This document shows positions 1-11,757 of a stretch of DNA of 64,000 nucleotides, piece by piece (within the stretch, counting starts at the first letter, position 1; each line of letters opens with the position of its first letter). Both the position numbers and the translations under genes were made by a program. This stretch comes from Clusia tigrina (taxonomy: Eukaryota > Arthropoda > Insecta > Diptera > Clusiidae): positions 86,017,570 through 86,081,569 of the forward strand of contig OV050030.1 in NCBI GenBank assembly GCA_920105625.2. The letters are read 5' to 3'. The notes under the pieces were generated by a model, which searched no databases, was not told the DNA's origin, and saw nothing but the letters and a program-made list of their open reading frames with translations.

Positions 1-5
1 TTCTA

Positions 6-1145
6 ATGGGTAAAATCCAGGAAATCTATCCTCTGCACTTGTTGAATTATAAGGTTCGCTTCACACAAAAATTCGTGGAGGACGTGACCTCAGAAAATGA
101 CCAGGAAAATGTCATTATTGATACTCACAACAATGCCCACAGAAATGCAGCGGAAAGTAAATTACAGATTTTGGAGAAGTGTTATTTCCCAGGCATGTTT
201 GCCAAGATAAAGAGAATAGTGAAACTTTGCTCAACATGTAAGAAGAACAAATACGATAGGCACCCCAATGATCCGAAGTTAGGGGAAACGCCTATACCTT
301 CATATCCCGGCCAGGTAGTGCATATTGACATATTTTCAACAGACAAAAAATTGGTAATGACAGCCTTGGATAAATTCACCAAGTACGCACAAGTTAAATT
401 GTTAACGGGAAAATCTATTGAGGATGTGAGAAGACCCCTAAGAGAACTCCTATTCTTCTTTGGCGTACCAAAAACTATCGTCATCGATAATGAGAAGTCT
501 CTGAATTCCGCCACTATTCTGTTTATGATGAGGGATGAATTGAACATCGAAGTATTCACTACTCCTCCTTACAGAAGCGAAGCAAACGGTCAAGTCGAAA
601 GATTTCATTCAACCCTTGCTGAATTGTTAAGATGTTTAAAGGACGAAGGGGTATGCAGAAATTTCGAAGAACTCCTTGAAAAAGCAGTGAACGAGTATAA
701 TCATTCGATACACTCGAATGTTGAGAGGAAACCTGTTGATTTGTTTTTTGGGAGAACTGTAGATTTTTCTCCAGGTAGCTATGACAGAACTAGACAGTCG
801 ACTATGGAGAAAATCCAAGAAAAACAGAAACGTAGTTTAGAATATCATAACAAACGGAAACAAAACGACCAACAATACATTCCAGGCCAGACAGTCTTCG
901 TTAAAATCAATAAGAGATTAGGGACAAAGTTATCAGAGCGATTTAAAGAAGAAATAGTAAAAGAAAACAGGAATTCTACAATAGTCACCGAAAGCGGAAG
1001 AATTGTACACAAGAGACATATTAGAAATAAATTCACAACTCCTATTTTACAGATTATTAATCTGGACGGTATTATGTGCTGGCGAAATACAAATATTGGA
1101 TTACTCGAATTCAAAATTATTGGCAATGCATCCCGGATTGGCTAA
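6..1145 (+). CDS. pol: Errantivirus (gypsy-type) pol, C-terminal integrase part
   Basis: This is the 3' end of the pol gene of an insect errantivirus; it runs off the left edge of the window. The product is the integrase that inserts element DNA into the chromosome. A zinc-binding HHCC module is visible (H41, H45, C75, C78), followed by the RNase H-fold catalytic core with D108, D161 and E198, the last in the motif NGQVERFHS. The reading frame is open for 379 codons. Its last ~140 bp overlap the start of env in another frame, as in gypsy-type errantiviruses, where env is made from a spliced RNA. The first ATG is arbitrary because upstream pol is outside the window. This is an old or recent endogenous copy; activity cannot be judged without protease and RT. 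Confidence 0.9.
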   Translation: MGKIQEIYPLHLLNYKVRFTQKFVEDVTSENDQENVIIDTHNNAHRNAAESKLQILEKCYFPGMFAKIKRIVKLCSTCKKNKYDRHPNDPKLGETPIPSYPGQVVHIDIFSTDKKLVMTALDKFTKYAQVKLLTGKSIEDVRRPLRELLFFFGVPKTIVIDNEKSLNSATILFMMRDELNIEVFTTPPYRSEANGQVERFHSTLAELLRCLKDEGVCRNFEELLEKAVNEYNHSIHSNVERKPVDLFFGRTVDFSPGSYDRTRQSTMEKIQEKQKRSLEYHNKRKQNDQQYIPGQTVFVKINKRLGTKLSERFKEEIVKENRNSTIVTESGRIVHKRHIRNKFTTPILQIINLDGIMCWRNTNIGLLEFKIIGNASRIG

Positions 1146-2448
1146 AGTCCAGACCGGAACTTTCAAGATAGTTCATACGATTGATTTACGGAGCTACGAT
1201 AACCTGATCCATGAAATGGAAGATAATATTGTTCGGAATATCACCTTAAACCATCCCCTGATCCCTTACCTTAAATACACAATATCCCAAATTAAATCCT
1301 ACATATCACGATTAAAACCAAATGTAAAGTCTAAACGATCACTGGATTTCCTCGGTAGTGCATGGAAATGGATTGCTGGAAGTCCAGACCGTCAGGACTT
1401 TGAGATAATTCAGAAAAAGATAGATGACGTTTTGGAAAATAATAGCAATCAAATTGTGATAAATCGTCTGTCACTAGAGAAAATAAGTAAACTCACGGAC
1501 ACCACAAACGAAATAATAAAAATCTTAAAAACAGAACAAAATCTTCATGATGAAAGAATATTAGAATGGAAATATAAACTTGAACTTCTAAAAGAAGATG
1601 TTGCGAATATTGAATTTGCAATTCATTTGGCAAAAGTGAATATAGTTAATTCATTTATCCTTTCATCTTTCGAAGTCGAAATCCTAAATGACATATTTAG
1701 TAAAAGTAATATTCCATTTTCTAGTACTGATGAACTACTGCACTTTGCAGAAGTAAAAATTGCTCTCGAAGGTTACAATATACTTTACATATTAAGTGTT
1801 CCGACAACAGATACTGAAAATTGTATTAGATTACTAATTAAGGCTATCAAAGGGGAAAATATTGTAACTAGGCTAGATTATGAATACGTCCTAGACTGTA
1901 AGAATAAGAACAGAATATTTGGATTAAAAAAGAAATGTAAAACATGCAATAGTTTATCAATATGTAGTCCTGAAACTTATGACGATATCACAGTTTCCCC
2001 GTGCATCCCGAAACTTTTGGCGAGTCAGACATCAAAGTGCACCACCACCAATAACGAACACATTTTTACAACAGAAGAAATTGAGGATGGCATATTATTT
2101 TTGAACCAATTCAGTGGACAAATTGATGTTGACAACTTAACCATGTGGCTCAATGGATCGTATGCAATTCACCACTATAATTCTACGGTCCGAGTAAACA
2201 GCAGGACATACTTATCCAGACAAATCACTACAACAAAACCTCTTCCTGCCTTAATTCAACGAATGAGCTCCAACGCTGAAGAAAGACCATTATCTCTGGA
2301 ACTAATCAATGACATCAATATCAAAAATTATTTGGCAATCCGTAAACTTAAATCGATAAACCAAATAAGTCTATCATTGAACTTGGGAATGGTATCGACT
2401 TTCCTGCTAATTGGGGTTTTCGTTCTTGCAAAATACTGGAAGAAATAG
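1003..2448 (+). CDS. env: Errantivirus envelope (baculovirus F-like) protein
   Basis: The 481-codon frame has no internal stop and is about the usual length of errantivirus Env. In the family this is a class-I-type fusion protein related to baculovirus F. A hydrophobic N-terminal stretch (about residues 13-27) can act as signal peptide. A basic furin-like site KSKR (109-112) is followed by the conserved SLDFLGSAWKW block. A hydrophobic membrane anchor lies near residues 458-478 and ends in a short Lys-rich tail. The frame overlaps pol. A plausible splice acceptor (TTTTACAG, ending at 1052) lies inside the frame, so the natural start may be supplied by a leader exon rather than by the ATG at 1003. 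Cysteines are concentrated in the middle third. I see no disabling lesion. Confidence 0.88.
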   Translation: MYTRDILEINSQLLFYRLLIWTVLCAGEIQILDYSNSKLLAMHPGLAKVQTGTFKIVHTIDLRSYDNLIHEMEDNIVRNITLNHPLIPYLKYTISQIKSYISRLKPNVKSKRSLDFLGSAWKWIAGSPDRQDFEIIQKKIDDVLENNSNQIVINRLSLEKISKLTDTTNEIIKILKTEQNLHDERILEWKYKLELLKEDVANIEFAIHLAKVNIVNSFILSSFEVEILNDIFSKSNIPFSSTDELLHFAEVKIALEGYNILYILSVPTTDTENCIRLLIKAIKGENIVTRLDYEYVLDCKNKNRIFGLKKKCKTCNSLSICSPETYDDITVSPCIPKLLASQTSKCTTTNNEHIFTTEEIEDGILFLNQFSGQIDVDNLTMWLNGSYAIHHYNSTVRVNSRTYLSRQITTTKPLPALIQRMSSNAEERPLSLELINDINIKNYLAIRKLKSINQISLSLNLGMVSTFLLIGVFVLAKYWKK

Positions 2449-4490
2449 AGAAACATCAGACCTAAACCAGATGAAAATGTTATCGAAGAGCCTCAACAAG
2501 ATAATCAACCTACAAATGATTTTACCAGGATATCGAGTTGCTAATCCAACACGCAACCTTTTTTAAAAATTAAATTAAATTAATATTTTGTTAATTTATA
2601 TAGATAATTGCATTATATACGGTTTTATTTACAAAACTTTGTAAATCAATTTATAACAAGAAGATATGCACTTAATACTAGATATTGAAGTTCATAAAAT
2701 TTACTTCAAACCTGAACATCATATACTATGTAAATGCGGAGAATCAGTGTTCATAGATATGTATGTACTTATTCATGTACGTGCAAGTGGTTTAATTTGT
2801 TATAAATTGTGATTACAGTATTTAAAGCTGATCTGACAAAGAAAAAAAAAAAGGTTTAAAACCTTGATTTTGTTGACTGTACCCTTAATCTAAAAATTAT
2901 TTAGATACATTTTCTGATGGAATAGGCAACAGACGAACATATGAATATTAAAATGTTAACACTAATTTTAGCAAAATAGTTTTTTTGTGCATAATTATTC
3001 TTTCTTCGGATAGACTCAAAAAATGTTTGATCACATGCTGCTAAAGCGAAAATATGAAATATAAGATCGAAAGAGTAAATTATGCTGATATTTGTCCATA
3101 CTGAAAATATTGACATATCCAAAATTTCATGACAAATTGAATTCTAATTCTGCTTCACTTTATATTTAAAGAAGCCACACCGCACATCATACAACAAAAA
3201 CTCCAATCCAGACAAAAAGGCGCTTTATTTTCATTTCATTCTTTTTATGGCACAATGATCAGAAGACAAATATGTGCATACATACATACATATGGGCTTT
3301 TTCGCCAAAACGTCAACCAGGAATGAAAATGTAGAATAACCATAAATTATTTTTTATCATGCGTAAGTTGGGTTGAAATATTCGAACTTAACTCCGCAAA
3401 TTAATTTAGAAGTTATCATAATTGTAGTCTTAAAAAAAAAAATAGTTTCAAGTTTGACGTCTCTATGACTGACCAGAAGCAAGTGATGTGAGGTATTTTC
3501 AATTTGCTTTTTTCCAAACAACAAAATTAAAAATATTGTTACTATACCATTAAATTAATGCTACAAGAAGAACATCTTACAAAAATATGCAGAAAGAGAC
3601 AATAGAGCGCAAATAACTGCTAATTGTCAACTTTCTTTTTGCACTATTTCATTGTCGTGCACGATATGCAAAAACAACAGTTCTTCTTCTTATTTGTGTA
3701 TAAGCGATCAGAAGTGGCTGAAAAAAATTTTCTAAACCGACAAGTGCATGAGCTAAAAGAATTTATAAAAATATAATATAATTTCAATATATTAAAAAAA
3801 CATATATGTACATTGATCTGTATGTATGGATGTGCATATAAGTTAATCACATTGGTGTTATTAAAGTTAAAAAGATATTTTTTATTGGTGCTATGCACCT
3901 TCTGGTGCAGCCATGAAGTTTTGCTGTGCAATTCGATGGTGGCTTTTTTGGGGATAAAACAATAAAATAAAAAATACATATTATTATTTATTAATTTTAT
4001 ATACCAATTTTTTCGTTTTTTACTAATTTACAATATAAATTTTAAAAATATTCCCATAATTAGTTAGCTGTGATTGAAATTCGTTTTCATTCCAATTCCA
4101 ACAAATAAATAAATAACATTTTTGCATTCATATCCATACACACATATGCATGCCGTAAACATGAAGGCAAACATACAAACATTCGCACATGTAGTAAACA
4201 CACACGCTCATATAGAACGCAAACACCAGAATGTGTATCTACATATTTTGCCTTTGCTTGCCGAGCACACTTCGGGTTTTGGTCCAATAGGTAGCCACGG
4301 TTTTTTAACTCATTTCGCTGAGTGAAGAGAGCAATGTAACGTCTTATAGTATATTGTTTTTGATGGAAATTAGTTGCACTAACTTCTTTTAGAAAGTGGG
4401 GAGGGAAGTTGTGAGTTAGAATTAAGCTACCTACGCGTAGTTGACTCACAGCACCGGCTCCTATTAAATTCATTAAGAACGTACATATTT
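2449..4490. other. AT-rich stretch without a recognisable gene
   Basis: I see no supported gene here. An errantivirus 3' LTR would be expected just after env, but I cannot find a clear polypurine tract followed by a repeat. The only purine-rich run (about 2838-2855) is followed by ordinary AT-rich sequence. Open frames at 3644-3979 and 4087-4473 show no family resemblance and have low-complexity composition. Short CATA/TATG runs occur near 3280, 3810 and 4130. Confidence 0.6.
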
Positions 4491-4873
4491 TTAGGGTGCA
4501 AATATTGTAAATGAATAGTATTTATGCATTAATTATGATGTAAACTTTTAGGGTGTCACAGTTCCGCAGTCAAGCTGACGAGGGGCATTTAGAATGCATC
4601 GACGACACTTTTACTTTCAGTAGGTCAGTTGGCTTGAGCCACTGACACCAAATAACAATTGCGTAACTGGAACACCAGAAAAGTCAAGACGTGGACTGTA
4701 ATATTTATTTGTAAATAGTATATAAGAACTAGTATTTTAAGAATAAAGCTTCTTGTTGTTTTAAACCTAAAATAGTGCAGTGCTTATTTAAGAAAGTGAT
4801 TTAGGGTTACAGGATCGCGCTCAGGAGAGGCGACAAGGACGTTCGCGACAACAAGCAGATAAGGACCCCAACA
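4491..4873 (+). repeat. Ty3/gypsy LTR and leader fragment
   Basis: The segment is related along most of its length to 46573-46990. Shared landmarks in order are TTTTAGGGTGCAA, a second TTTTAGGGTGTC about 50 bp later, a run ending GGTCAGTTGG, AACAATTGCGTAACTGGAA, GTAAATAGTA, and AATAAAG with a GCTTGTTG-type sequence near the polyadenylation region. After it comes a leader containing GACCCCAACA, as downstream of the 46.6-kb copy. The exact TG/CA ends are not clear. No coding part of this element remains here; its right side is replaced by a Helitron end at about 4874. A solo LTR with a little internal sequence is the best reading. Confidence 0.6.
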
Positions 4874-5282
4874 GGACCGTACAAAGCCATACACAAGAAA
4901 TGGGGTCGCTATAATCAATTCAAGGTACCGTACCGGAAATTAACGTAGATATGCTCCTAATGATGATTTATGAAGAAAACATCCCTATTGTTGAAATCGC
5001 AAGCACAAGAAAAGGTATAGGGTATTTCGAAGTCGGGCTAATCCGACTTCAGACTTCTGTAACCGTTTTCGTTAGGTCGGACCGAAATTTAAATTTTTTT
5101 TTCAAATGTCAAATTTTTTCATCATAACTCGAGAATGGCTGGACACATTTTGGATTTCAACTTGGAAATCAACTAACCATCCTCACTCCTCCCAGCACCT
5201 TCCCTAAAAATATTATGGCAATCGTTCGAGCCGTTCTCGAGTTATGGAGTGACAATCAATGTACACTTCTTTTTATATATAT

Positions 5283-5285
<3 letters not shown>
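4874..5285 (-). mobile_element. Helitron 5'-end fragment, inverted
   Basis: Read on the minus strand this matches the first ~390 bp of Helitron B (24538-24930): it starts with TC (complement of 5284-5285), then TATATATATAAAAAG, the AACTCGAGAACGG block and a GAAGTCGG/CCGACTTC hairpin. It ends near 4874 inside the non-coding 5' region; no Rep/helicase sequence follows. Its 5' end faces a (TA)n array, as with the other Helitrons here. Confidence 0.75.

Positions 5286-5348
<63 letters not shown>
5286..5348. repeat. (TA)n array
   Basis: About 63 bp of nearly pure TA lies between the inverted Helitron 5' end and the left inverted repeat of the 5348-8023 transposon. Translations of it give (IY)n and are not genes. 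Confidence 0.98.
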
Positions 5349-5350
<2 letters not shown>

Positions 5351-5470
5351 TTATTTCCTTTTTTCGAATTCGTATGACGGCAAGCGCTAAAACCATTTTA
5401 TTTGATCCTAAAAATACACAAAAAAAATTTGAGCTTGATTGGACAATTTTTAGCCGTGCCCCCGCCAACA
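5348..5470 (+). repeat. Left terminal inverted repeat
   Basis: This is inverted relative to 7885-8023. The matching core is ACGGCAAGCGCTAAAA here and TTTTAGCGCTTGCCGT on the right. Indels of a few bases separate the blocks. Confidence 0.8.
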
Positions 5471-5793
5471 ATTGTTTGTCATTCGTGGCTATTGTTCTCT
5501 CAAATGAGAAAAAGCACAGTGTTGTACTTCAATAGTAGTTAAAGATAAATGGCAGTCTCTCTCAATATTTCCTCTCTCGCTCTCTCAGATAATTTAGTTT
5601 GTTATTTTACTTTGTTAACTTCACGCCGATAAAAACATCTGTTTGCTCATTTTGTATTGCAACTTTCACATGTGGAGATCGACAAATTTAGTGAAATCGT
5701 GAAGTTCAAACAAAAAAATTTAAAAGAATATTGTCCAAAAGATTACCTTTAAAAAATTGAACAAATAAATTTTAAAATTAAAAATCCAAAGCG

Positions 5794-7749
5794 ATGACAA
5801 CAAAAAGACTTCGATCGGATGATGACATTATGTTAATTGGCGTAATTGACCACCAAATTACTGGAGCTAAATTACCAGCAAGAAAACAAGTGCTACAAGT
5901 TTTATTTTATAATTTAAGAATAGTTGGTTTAAATTTAAGAGAAAGTTCTAGATTAGTTGTTGCTGAGGCTAGCACGTTTTGGCAAAAAGCACGAATTCCA
6001 ACACACCATGAAAAAAACAGGTATGATTAACATTGACGACAAACACGATATTGAAGTTGTAGCATCAACATCAGCATGAAATGCATATCCAGGTATATCA
6101 GGTATATCCAGAGGTAAAACAAATTTTTTTACACCAAGACTGCTTTCAACTTTGGATAAGTGGAAAATCACTGATGGTGCTGCAGTTCATATCCTAAGTG
6201 CAACTGCTGACGCGTTGGGCTATGATATCGGAGATCTTATACTAAATCGTTCATCAATTCGTCGAATGCGTCAAAAACATCGTGCAACAACAGCACAAAA
6301 CATTGCAGCAAACTTTGATGTAAGTACTGTAATGTGTTTGTGTTTTTCCCTATGCTTCTTTTTTTATGTTTTGAGTATAAATGAAGAAACTTGAGTTTTT
6401 ATTTCCAGATTCCACGTAGTTTTGTTTTGCATTGGGATGGTACAATGTTACCAGAAATTAGTGGCAGGGAAAAAGTTTATCGCTTGCCAATCATAGTCTC
6501 ATCTCAAGGTATCGATAAACTACTTGGCATTCCGAAGTTAAAATCTTCGAGTGGAAAAGAAATATCAGATGCCGTGTTTAATTCAATAAAAGAATATGAA
6601 ATGCTTGATCTAGTTGAAATTATCTGCTTCGACACAACTGCTCATAATACAGGAGTACAAAACGGTGCTGCTGCTCTGCTTGAAGGAAAACTAGGTTGCA
6701 ATTTATTATATTTTCCCTGCCGACACCATATTTACGAGTTGTTGATCCGTAAAGTGTTTGAAATTAGAGTGGCTACTACAGCAGGTCCAGAAGTACTAAT
6801 TTTTAATCGCTTTAGCAAATACTGGATTAATATTGACAAATTAAATTATAGGAGTTGTTTAGAAGATGAACACATTATTACAGTATTGACTACTGAAGAA
6901 CGTGGAACAATTTTAAATTACTGTCTAGAAAAATTAAAACAAGCTCATAGCAGACGCGACTACAAAGAATTATTACAATTAGTTGTCAGTTTTCTTGGTG
7001 GTACGGTGCCGAATTTTAACACCTTTCGTATACCTGGTGCAACTTCTCATGCTCGATGGATGTCAAAATCTATTTATGCACTTAAAATGTATTTGTTTCG
7101 TAATGAATTCAATATGACCAAACAAGAGCTAAACGGTATACGTAGTGTCTGTCTGTTTATAGTTCGTATTTATGTAAAAGCCTGGTTTGGATGCACTAAA
7201 GCAATTGAAGCACCAAATCAAGACCTAAATTTAATTAAAAATATTATAGCTTATCCTGAAAGGGATATAGCTCTTGCTTTGCTCTTGGTATTTGTCGGAA
7301 AAAGCAGTCGGTCTTTCATTCTTCGATCCTAATGTAAGTGTTGCAATTAAAAAAAAAAAATGGTTCAGGCAGTTAATGTTAAAGCAAATACAGAAAAATG
7401 CAAGCGAATAATAACTAATCCAACAAATATCGACACATTTGCACAAAAAGATTTAAGCGATTTTGTAAATTCCAATACACACGCGTTCTTTGATCGTTTA
7501 GAAATTTCAAAAGAGTTTTTGCAAGTCAATCCGTCGGATTGGAATGAAAGATTTGACTACGCTCAGGGATCACAAATTTGTAAAAACTTATCTGTCGTGA
7601 ATGATGCAGCTGAAAGAGGCGCCAAATTCATTACAGATTATAATAATAAATTAACCCACAATGAAGAGGAGAAACAATTCCTTTTTCAAGTGGTTAAAGA
7701 ATATAACATGAATTATCCCACATTTAAAAAGACTTCACTATTAAATTAA
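5794..7749 (+). pseudogene. Broken DDE-type transposase with C(2)H motif
   Basis: The gene lies between the inverted repeats and encodes a transposase-like protein of a family I know from insects, cnidarians and molluscs, usually left uncharacterised. Exon 1 begins with MTTKRLRSDDD. After a disturbed stretch with an in-frame stop near 6077 it continues with a LILNRSSIRR-type helix region. A GTAAGT...TTTCCAG intron (6320-6408) leads into the core. In the frame from 6391 the likely catalytic residues are D16 (LHWDG) and D81 (CFDTT), followed by C110-x2-H113 (CRHH), a signature of several RNase H-fold transposases. A third acidic residue may be the Glu near 272 (KAIEAPNQD). A frameshift near 7285 and another in a 12-A run at 7339-7350 separate the C-terminal part (7360-7749, ending LLN). 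I cannot name the superfamily; hAT, Kolobok or P-like kinship is possible. Confidence 0.72.
6320..6408 (+). other. Intron of the unclassified transposase gene
   Basis: The donor GTAAGTACT follows the codons for NFD. The acceptor TTTCCAG precedes IPRSFVLHWDG. Splicing restores one continuous protein. The length, 89 bp, is typical of small fly introns. Confidence 0.7.
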
Positions 7750-7884
7750 AATAATATTAATGTTAATATGAGTATGTAATTAATAAAAATATTTCAGTTT
7801 ATTCTTAATTTTCAAATAAATGTAAATAAAATAAAAAAATATATATTTTTTTTTTTGCATTATTTCTCATAATAAAAACAAAAA

Positions 7885-8023
7885 GGTGCTTGGGGCACGG
7901 CTAAAAATTATCCAATCAAATTTTTGTCAAATTTTTTTTTATGCTTTTTGAGACTAAAACGAATATTTTTAGCGCTTGCCGTAACATATATTCGAGAAAA
8001 TAAATTTGTCCATATAAATAAGG
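7885..8023 (-). repeat. Right terminal inverted repeat
   Basis: This is the partner of 5348-5470, ending AAATAAGGA. Seven further bases (CCGGTCT) precede the (TA)n array and may belong to the terminus. Confidence 0.78.
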
Positions 8024-8028
8024 ACCGG

Positions 8029-8030
<2 letters not shown>

Positions 8031-8105
<75 letters not shown>
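8031..8105. repeat. (TA)n array
   Basis: About 75 bp of TA repeats directly follow the right inverted repeat of the 2.7-kb transposon. Confidence 0.98.
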
Positions 8106-9432
<1,327 letters not shown>

Positions 9433-9437
9433 CGAAA

Positions 9438-10118
9438 TCAACAGAAAGCATCGACGACATTATATCCGAATTCGATGGCAGATCACCTACACGCATAGAG
9501 GAATGGTTCAACAATTTCGATAAATGTGCCGTAGCGTATAAGTGGAGTGAAAGTCAAAAATACGTTTTTGCCAGAGGCAAAATGACAAAAACAGCAAAAG
9601 ATTTTACCGATGCAGTATATGTCCACGATTATAAATCACTGAAAGAAGAAGTTACAAAAGAGTTTCAACGGAATTTATAAGCGCGGATATTCACAAGCAG
9701 ATGCAAGAGAGGAAAAAGCAAAACGAAGAAAGTATGCATGAGTTCATATTGCATATGCGACGGCTAGGTGCATACGGGAAATTGGACGAAAAATCGGTAA
9801 TACGCTACATAGTAGATGGAATAAATGAAAGAACGGAAAACAAATTTTTGTTTTACACCGCGGAAAAATTGACAGAACTTAGGAAACAATTTGAAATTTA
9901 CGAGTCGAAGGAGCAAAATAAAGCGAAATAAAAAGAACAACACGTTAAAAAGGAACATGAAAATAACAACAAAAGCACAAAGCGTGCCCATTGCCTTAAC
10001 TGCGGCTCTACGAAACATGAAAAGAACGAGTGTAAAGCACCAACAAAATGTTTTCGCTGTAACGGATCAAACCACATTTCGAAAAACTGGCCTCAGAATA
10101 TCAAAGCAACTGAAATAA
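9438..10118 (+). pseudogene. gag: Gypsy gag, broken
   Basis: Gag forms the particle and binds RNA. The frame starts in [14 protein letters not shown] and continues with an alpha-helical capsid-like part ([16 protein letters not shown] and onward). A frameshift occurs near 9675, a further open stretch runs from 9701 to 9931, and then a stop. Two zinc knuckles follow at about 9990-10085. The first is intact (CLNCGSTKHEKNEC). The second has lost its last Cys, which is Trp in CFRCNGSNHISKNW. The N-terminal ~25 codons are absent here but present in the copies at 13576 and 24253. Confidence 0.75.
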
Positions 10119-10174
10119 AAGAAAATAAAGCAAACGAAGTTAATATCGTCAATGTTCACGAACGTCGCGAAAAA

Positions 10175-10498
10175 ATGTTGAAGCAGATCAAAATAAACGA
10201 TGAAAATTTATTTTTTTTAGTTGACAGCGGCGCAGAAATATCGATTATGAATGAAAAAACTGCGAATAGCTTAAACGCGGAGTTATGGGAATACGAAAAC
10301 GGTGTGACAGGCATAGGAAATGTTAAGGTAAAAGCAATCGGCATTTTTGTATCGAAATATAAAGTCATCTTAGGCTTCGATTACATAGGCAAGTGCAGTT
10401 ACGATTATAGTGAAAAGGGGTATAAGTTCAAAAGTTTTCTCGGAGACAGCTATGAACATTCAATAATGAATATTGTGATCAAAAAAAGAAAAATTTGA
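10175..10498 (+). pseudogene. Gypsy protease segment
   Basis: The retropepsin active-site triad DSG lies in FLVDSGAEISI. The expected late Gly-Arg/Ile-Leu-Gly flap partner is represented by KVILGFDYI. The frame ends in a stop at 10496-10498, and the RT resumes in another frame. The enzyme would cut the Gag-Pol polyprotein. Confidence 0.75.
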
Positions 10499-10580
10499 AG
10501 CGCCAATACAACATCAGAAACAAATAGAAGAAATTGTCGAACAATACAAACCTAACAAAGATGCAATAAACCCGATAAAC

Positions 10581-11198
10581 ATGAAAATTATATTAATCGA
10601 TGAACGAATTATAAGACATACACCGAGAAGATTGCCGTTGCCGGAGCAGAAGGCGGTAAGTGAGCAGGTGGAAGATTGGCTAAAAAATGGAATAATAAGG
10701 CCATCAAACTCAGAATTTTGCAGTCGGGTAGTTGTCGCGAATAAAAAAGATGGAAGCAAGCGCATCTGTGTCGATTATCGCGATCTTAACAAGCAGGTAC
10801 ACAAGGACGTATTTCCAGTGCCATTGATGGAGGAAGTGGTTGAATCGTTGGAGAGCGCAAGAATATTTACCACATTGGACCTCGAAACCGCATTCTTCCA
10901 CGTCCCTATAAGCGAAGAGTCCAAAAAATATACAGCGATCATTACCAGAGACGGGGTTTTTGAATTGAACAGAGCACCCTTTGGTTTCTGTAATTCTCCA
11001 GCTATATTCTTACGCTTTATAAATCACGTTTTTTGGAAATTAGTTCGTGAAAACATCTTGCAGATGTATATGGATGACGTCATTATTTATTCAAAGGATG
11101 AAGAAGAAGCTAAGTTTTTACAAACGGAAGTCGTTTACTTAGGACTAAGGATTAAAAATGGCAGTATATCTCCGAATGCTAAAAATGTTTGGCTATAA
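10581..11198 (+). pseudogene. pol: Gypsy reverse transcriptase, internally deleted
   Basis: This is a reverse transcriptase of the Ty3/gypsy type. Fingers and palm motifs are present: VDYRDLNKQ, FTTLDLETAFF with the first catalytic Asp, the APFGFCNSP block, and the YMDD box in QMYMDDVIIYSKD. Immediately after KDEEEAKF the sequence jumps to TEVVYLGLRI, so part of the segment between palm and thumb is deleted. The frame then stops at 11198, and the thumb and connection continue in another frame towards 11302. Confidence 0.82.
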
Positions 11199-11301
11199 AG
11201 AATTTTCCCGTGCCAAACAACATTAAGAAACTGCAATCACTCCTGGACTCACAGGATACTTCCGTAAATTTGTAGAAAACTACGCAATAATAACGAAACC
11301 G

Positions 11302-11757
11302 TTGACAGAACTGCTCAGAAAAAACTCAAAATTCGAAATAGGACAAGCTGAAATAAACGCTATTGAAGAGATTGAGAATAAACTCACGAAACAGCCGGTT
11401 TTGAGAGTTTTCTCTCCGACAGCACCAATAGAATTACATACTGACGCCTGCAAATATGGTTTTGGAGCAATTTTACTCCAGAAGTTCGACGAAAAGTTAC
11501 ACCCGATTTATTTTTGGAGTAAGAAGTGTACGCCAGAAGAGAGCAAGCTTCATAGTACCTATCTGGATATTAAAGCAGCGTATTTAGCGCTACAAAAACT
11601 AAGGCATTATTTGCTCGGAAGGAAATTTTAATTAATAACTGATTGTCAAGCATTTAAAAACGCTACAAGTAAAGGCGACTTATCACCAGCAATAACAAGA
11701 TGGATAATTTATCTACAGGACTTCCAATATACGATTGAACACAGAAAAGGTACCTCT
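11302..11757 (+). pseudogene. pol: Gypsy RNase H domain
   Basis: The segment contains LHTDACKYGFGAIL, which carries the first catalytic Asp, and the ARH-like E region (TPEESKLHSTYLDIKA). A stop at 11629-11631 follows LLGRKF. The next residues, TDCQAFKNA, continue in frame after that stop and hold the third Asp. RNase H removes the RNA strand during reverse transcription. Confidence 0.78.

Larger units (their letters stand above)
5348..8023 (+). mobile_element. DNA transposon with ~120-bp inverted repeats, superfamily not assigned
   Basis: The two ends are inverted copies of each other. The left arm (about 5348-5470) starts TCCTTATTT. The right arm (about 7885-8023) ends AAATAAGGA when read forward. 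Shared internal blocks include TTTTAGCGCTTGCCGT and GGGCACGGCTAAAAATT (on the right strand) at matching distances. The arms have diverged by small indels. (TA)n arrays lie outside both ends, so the target was TA-rich, and a 2-bp TA duplication cannot be distinguished. The interior carries one broken transposase gene (5794-7749), with an untranslated CT-rich stretch at 5545-5590. Total length is about 2.7 kb. Without the gene one might call it a MITE, but the conserved DDE-type protein makes it the remains of an autonomous element. Confidence 0.8.

Noticed and set aside
4087..4473. 128-codon minus-strand frame
   Set aside because: No family resemblance, low-complexity CATA-rich coding sequence, and it overlaps the border of the gypsy LTR piece; most likely chance.
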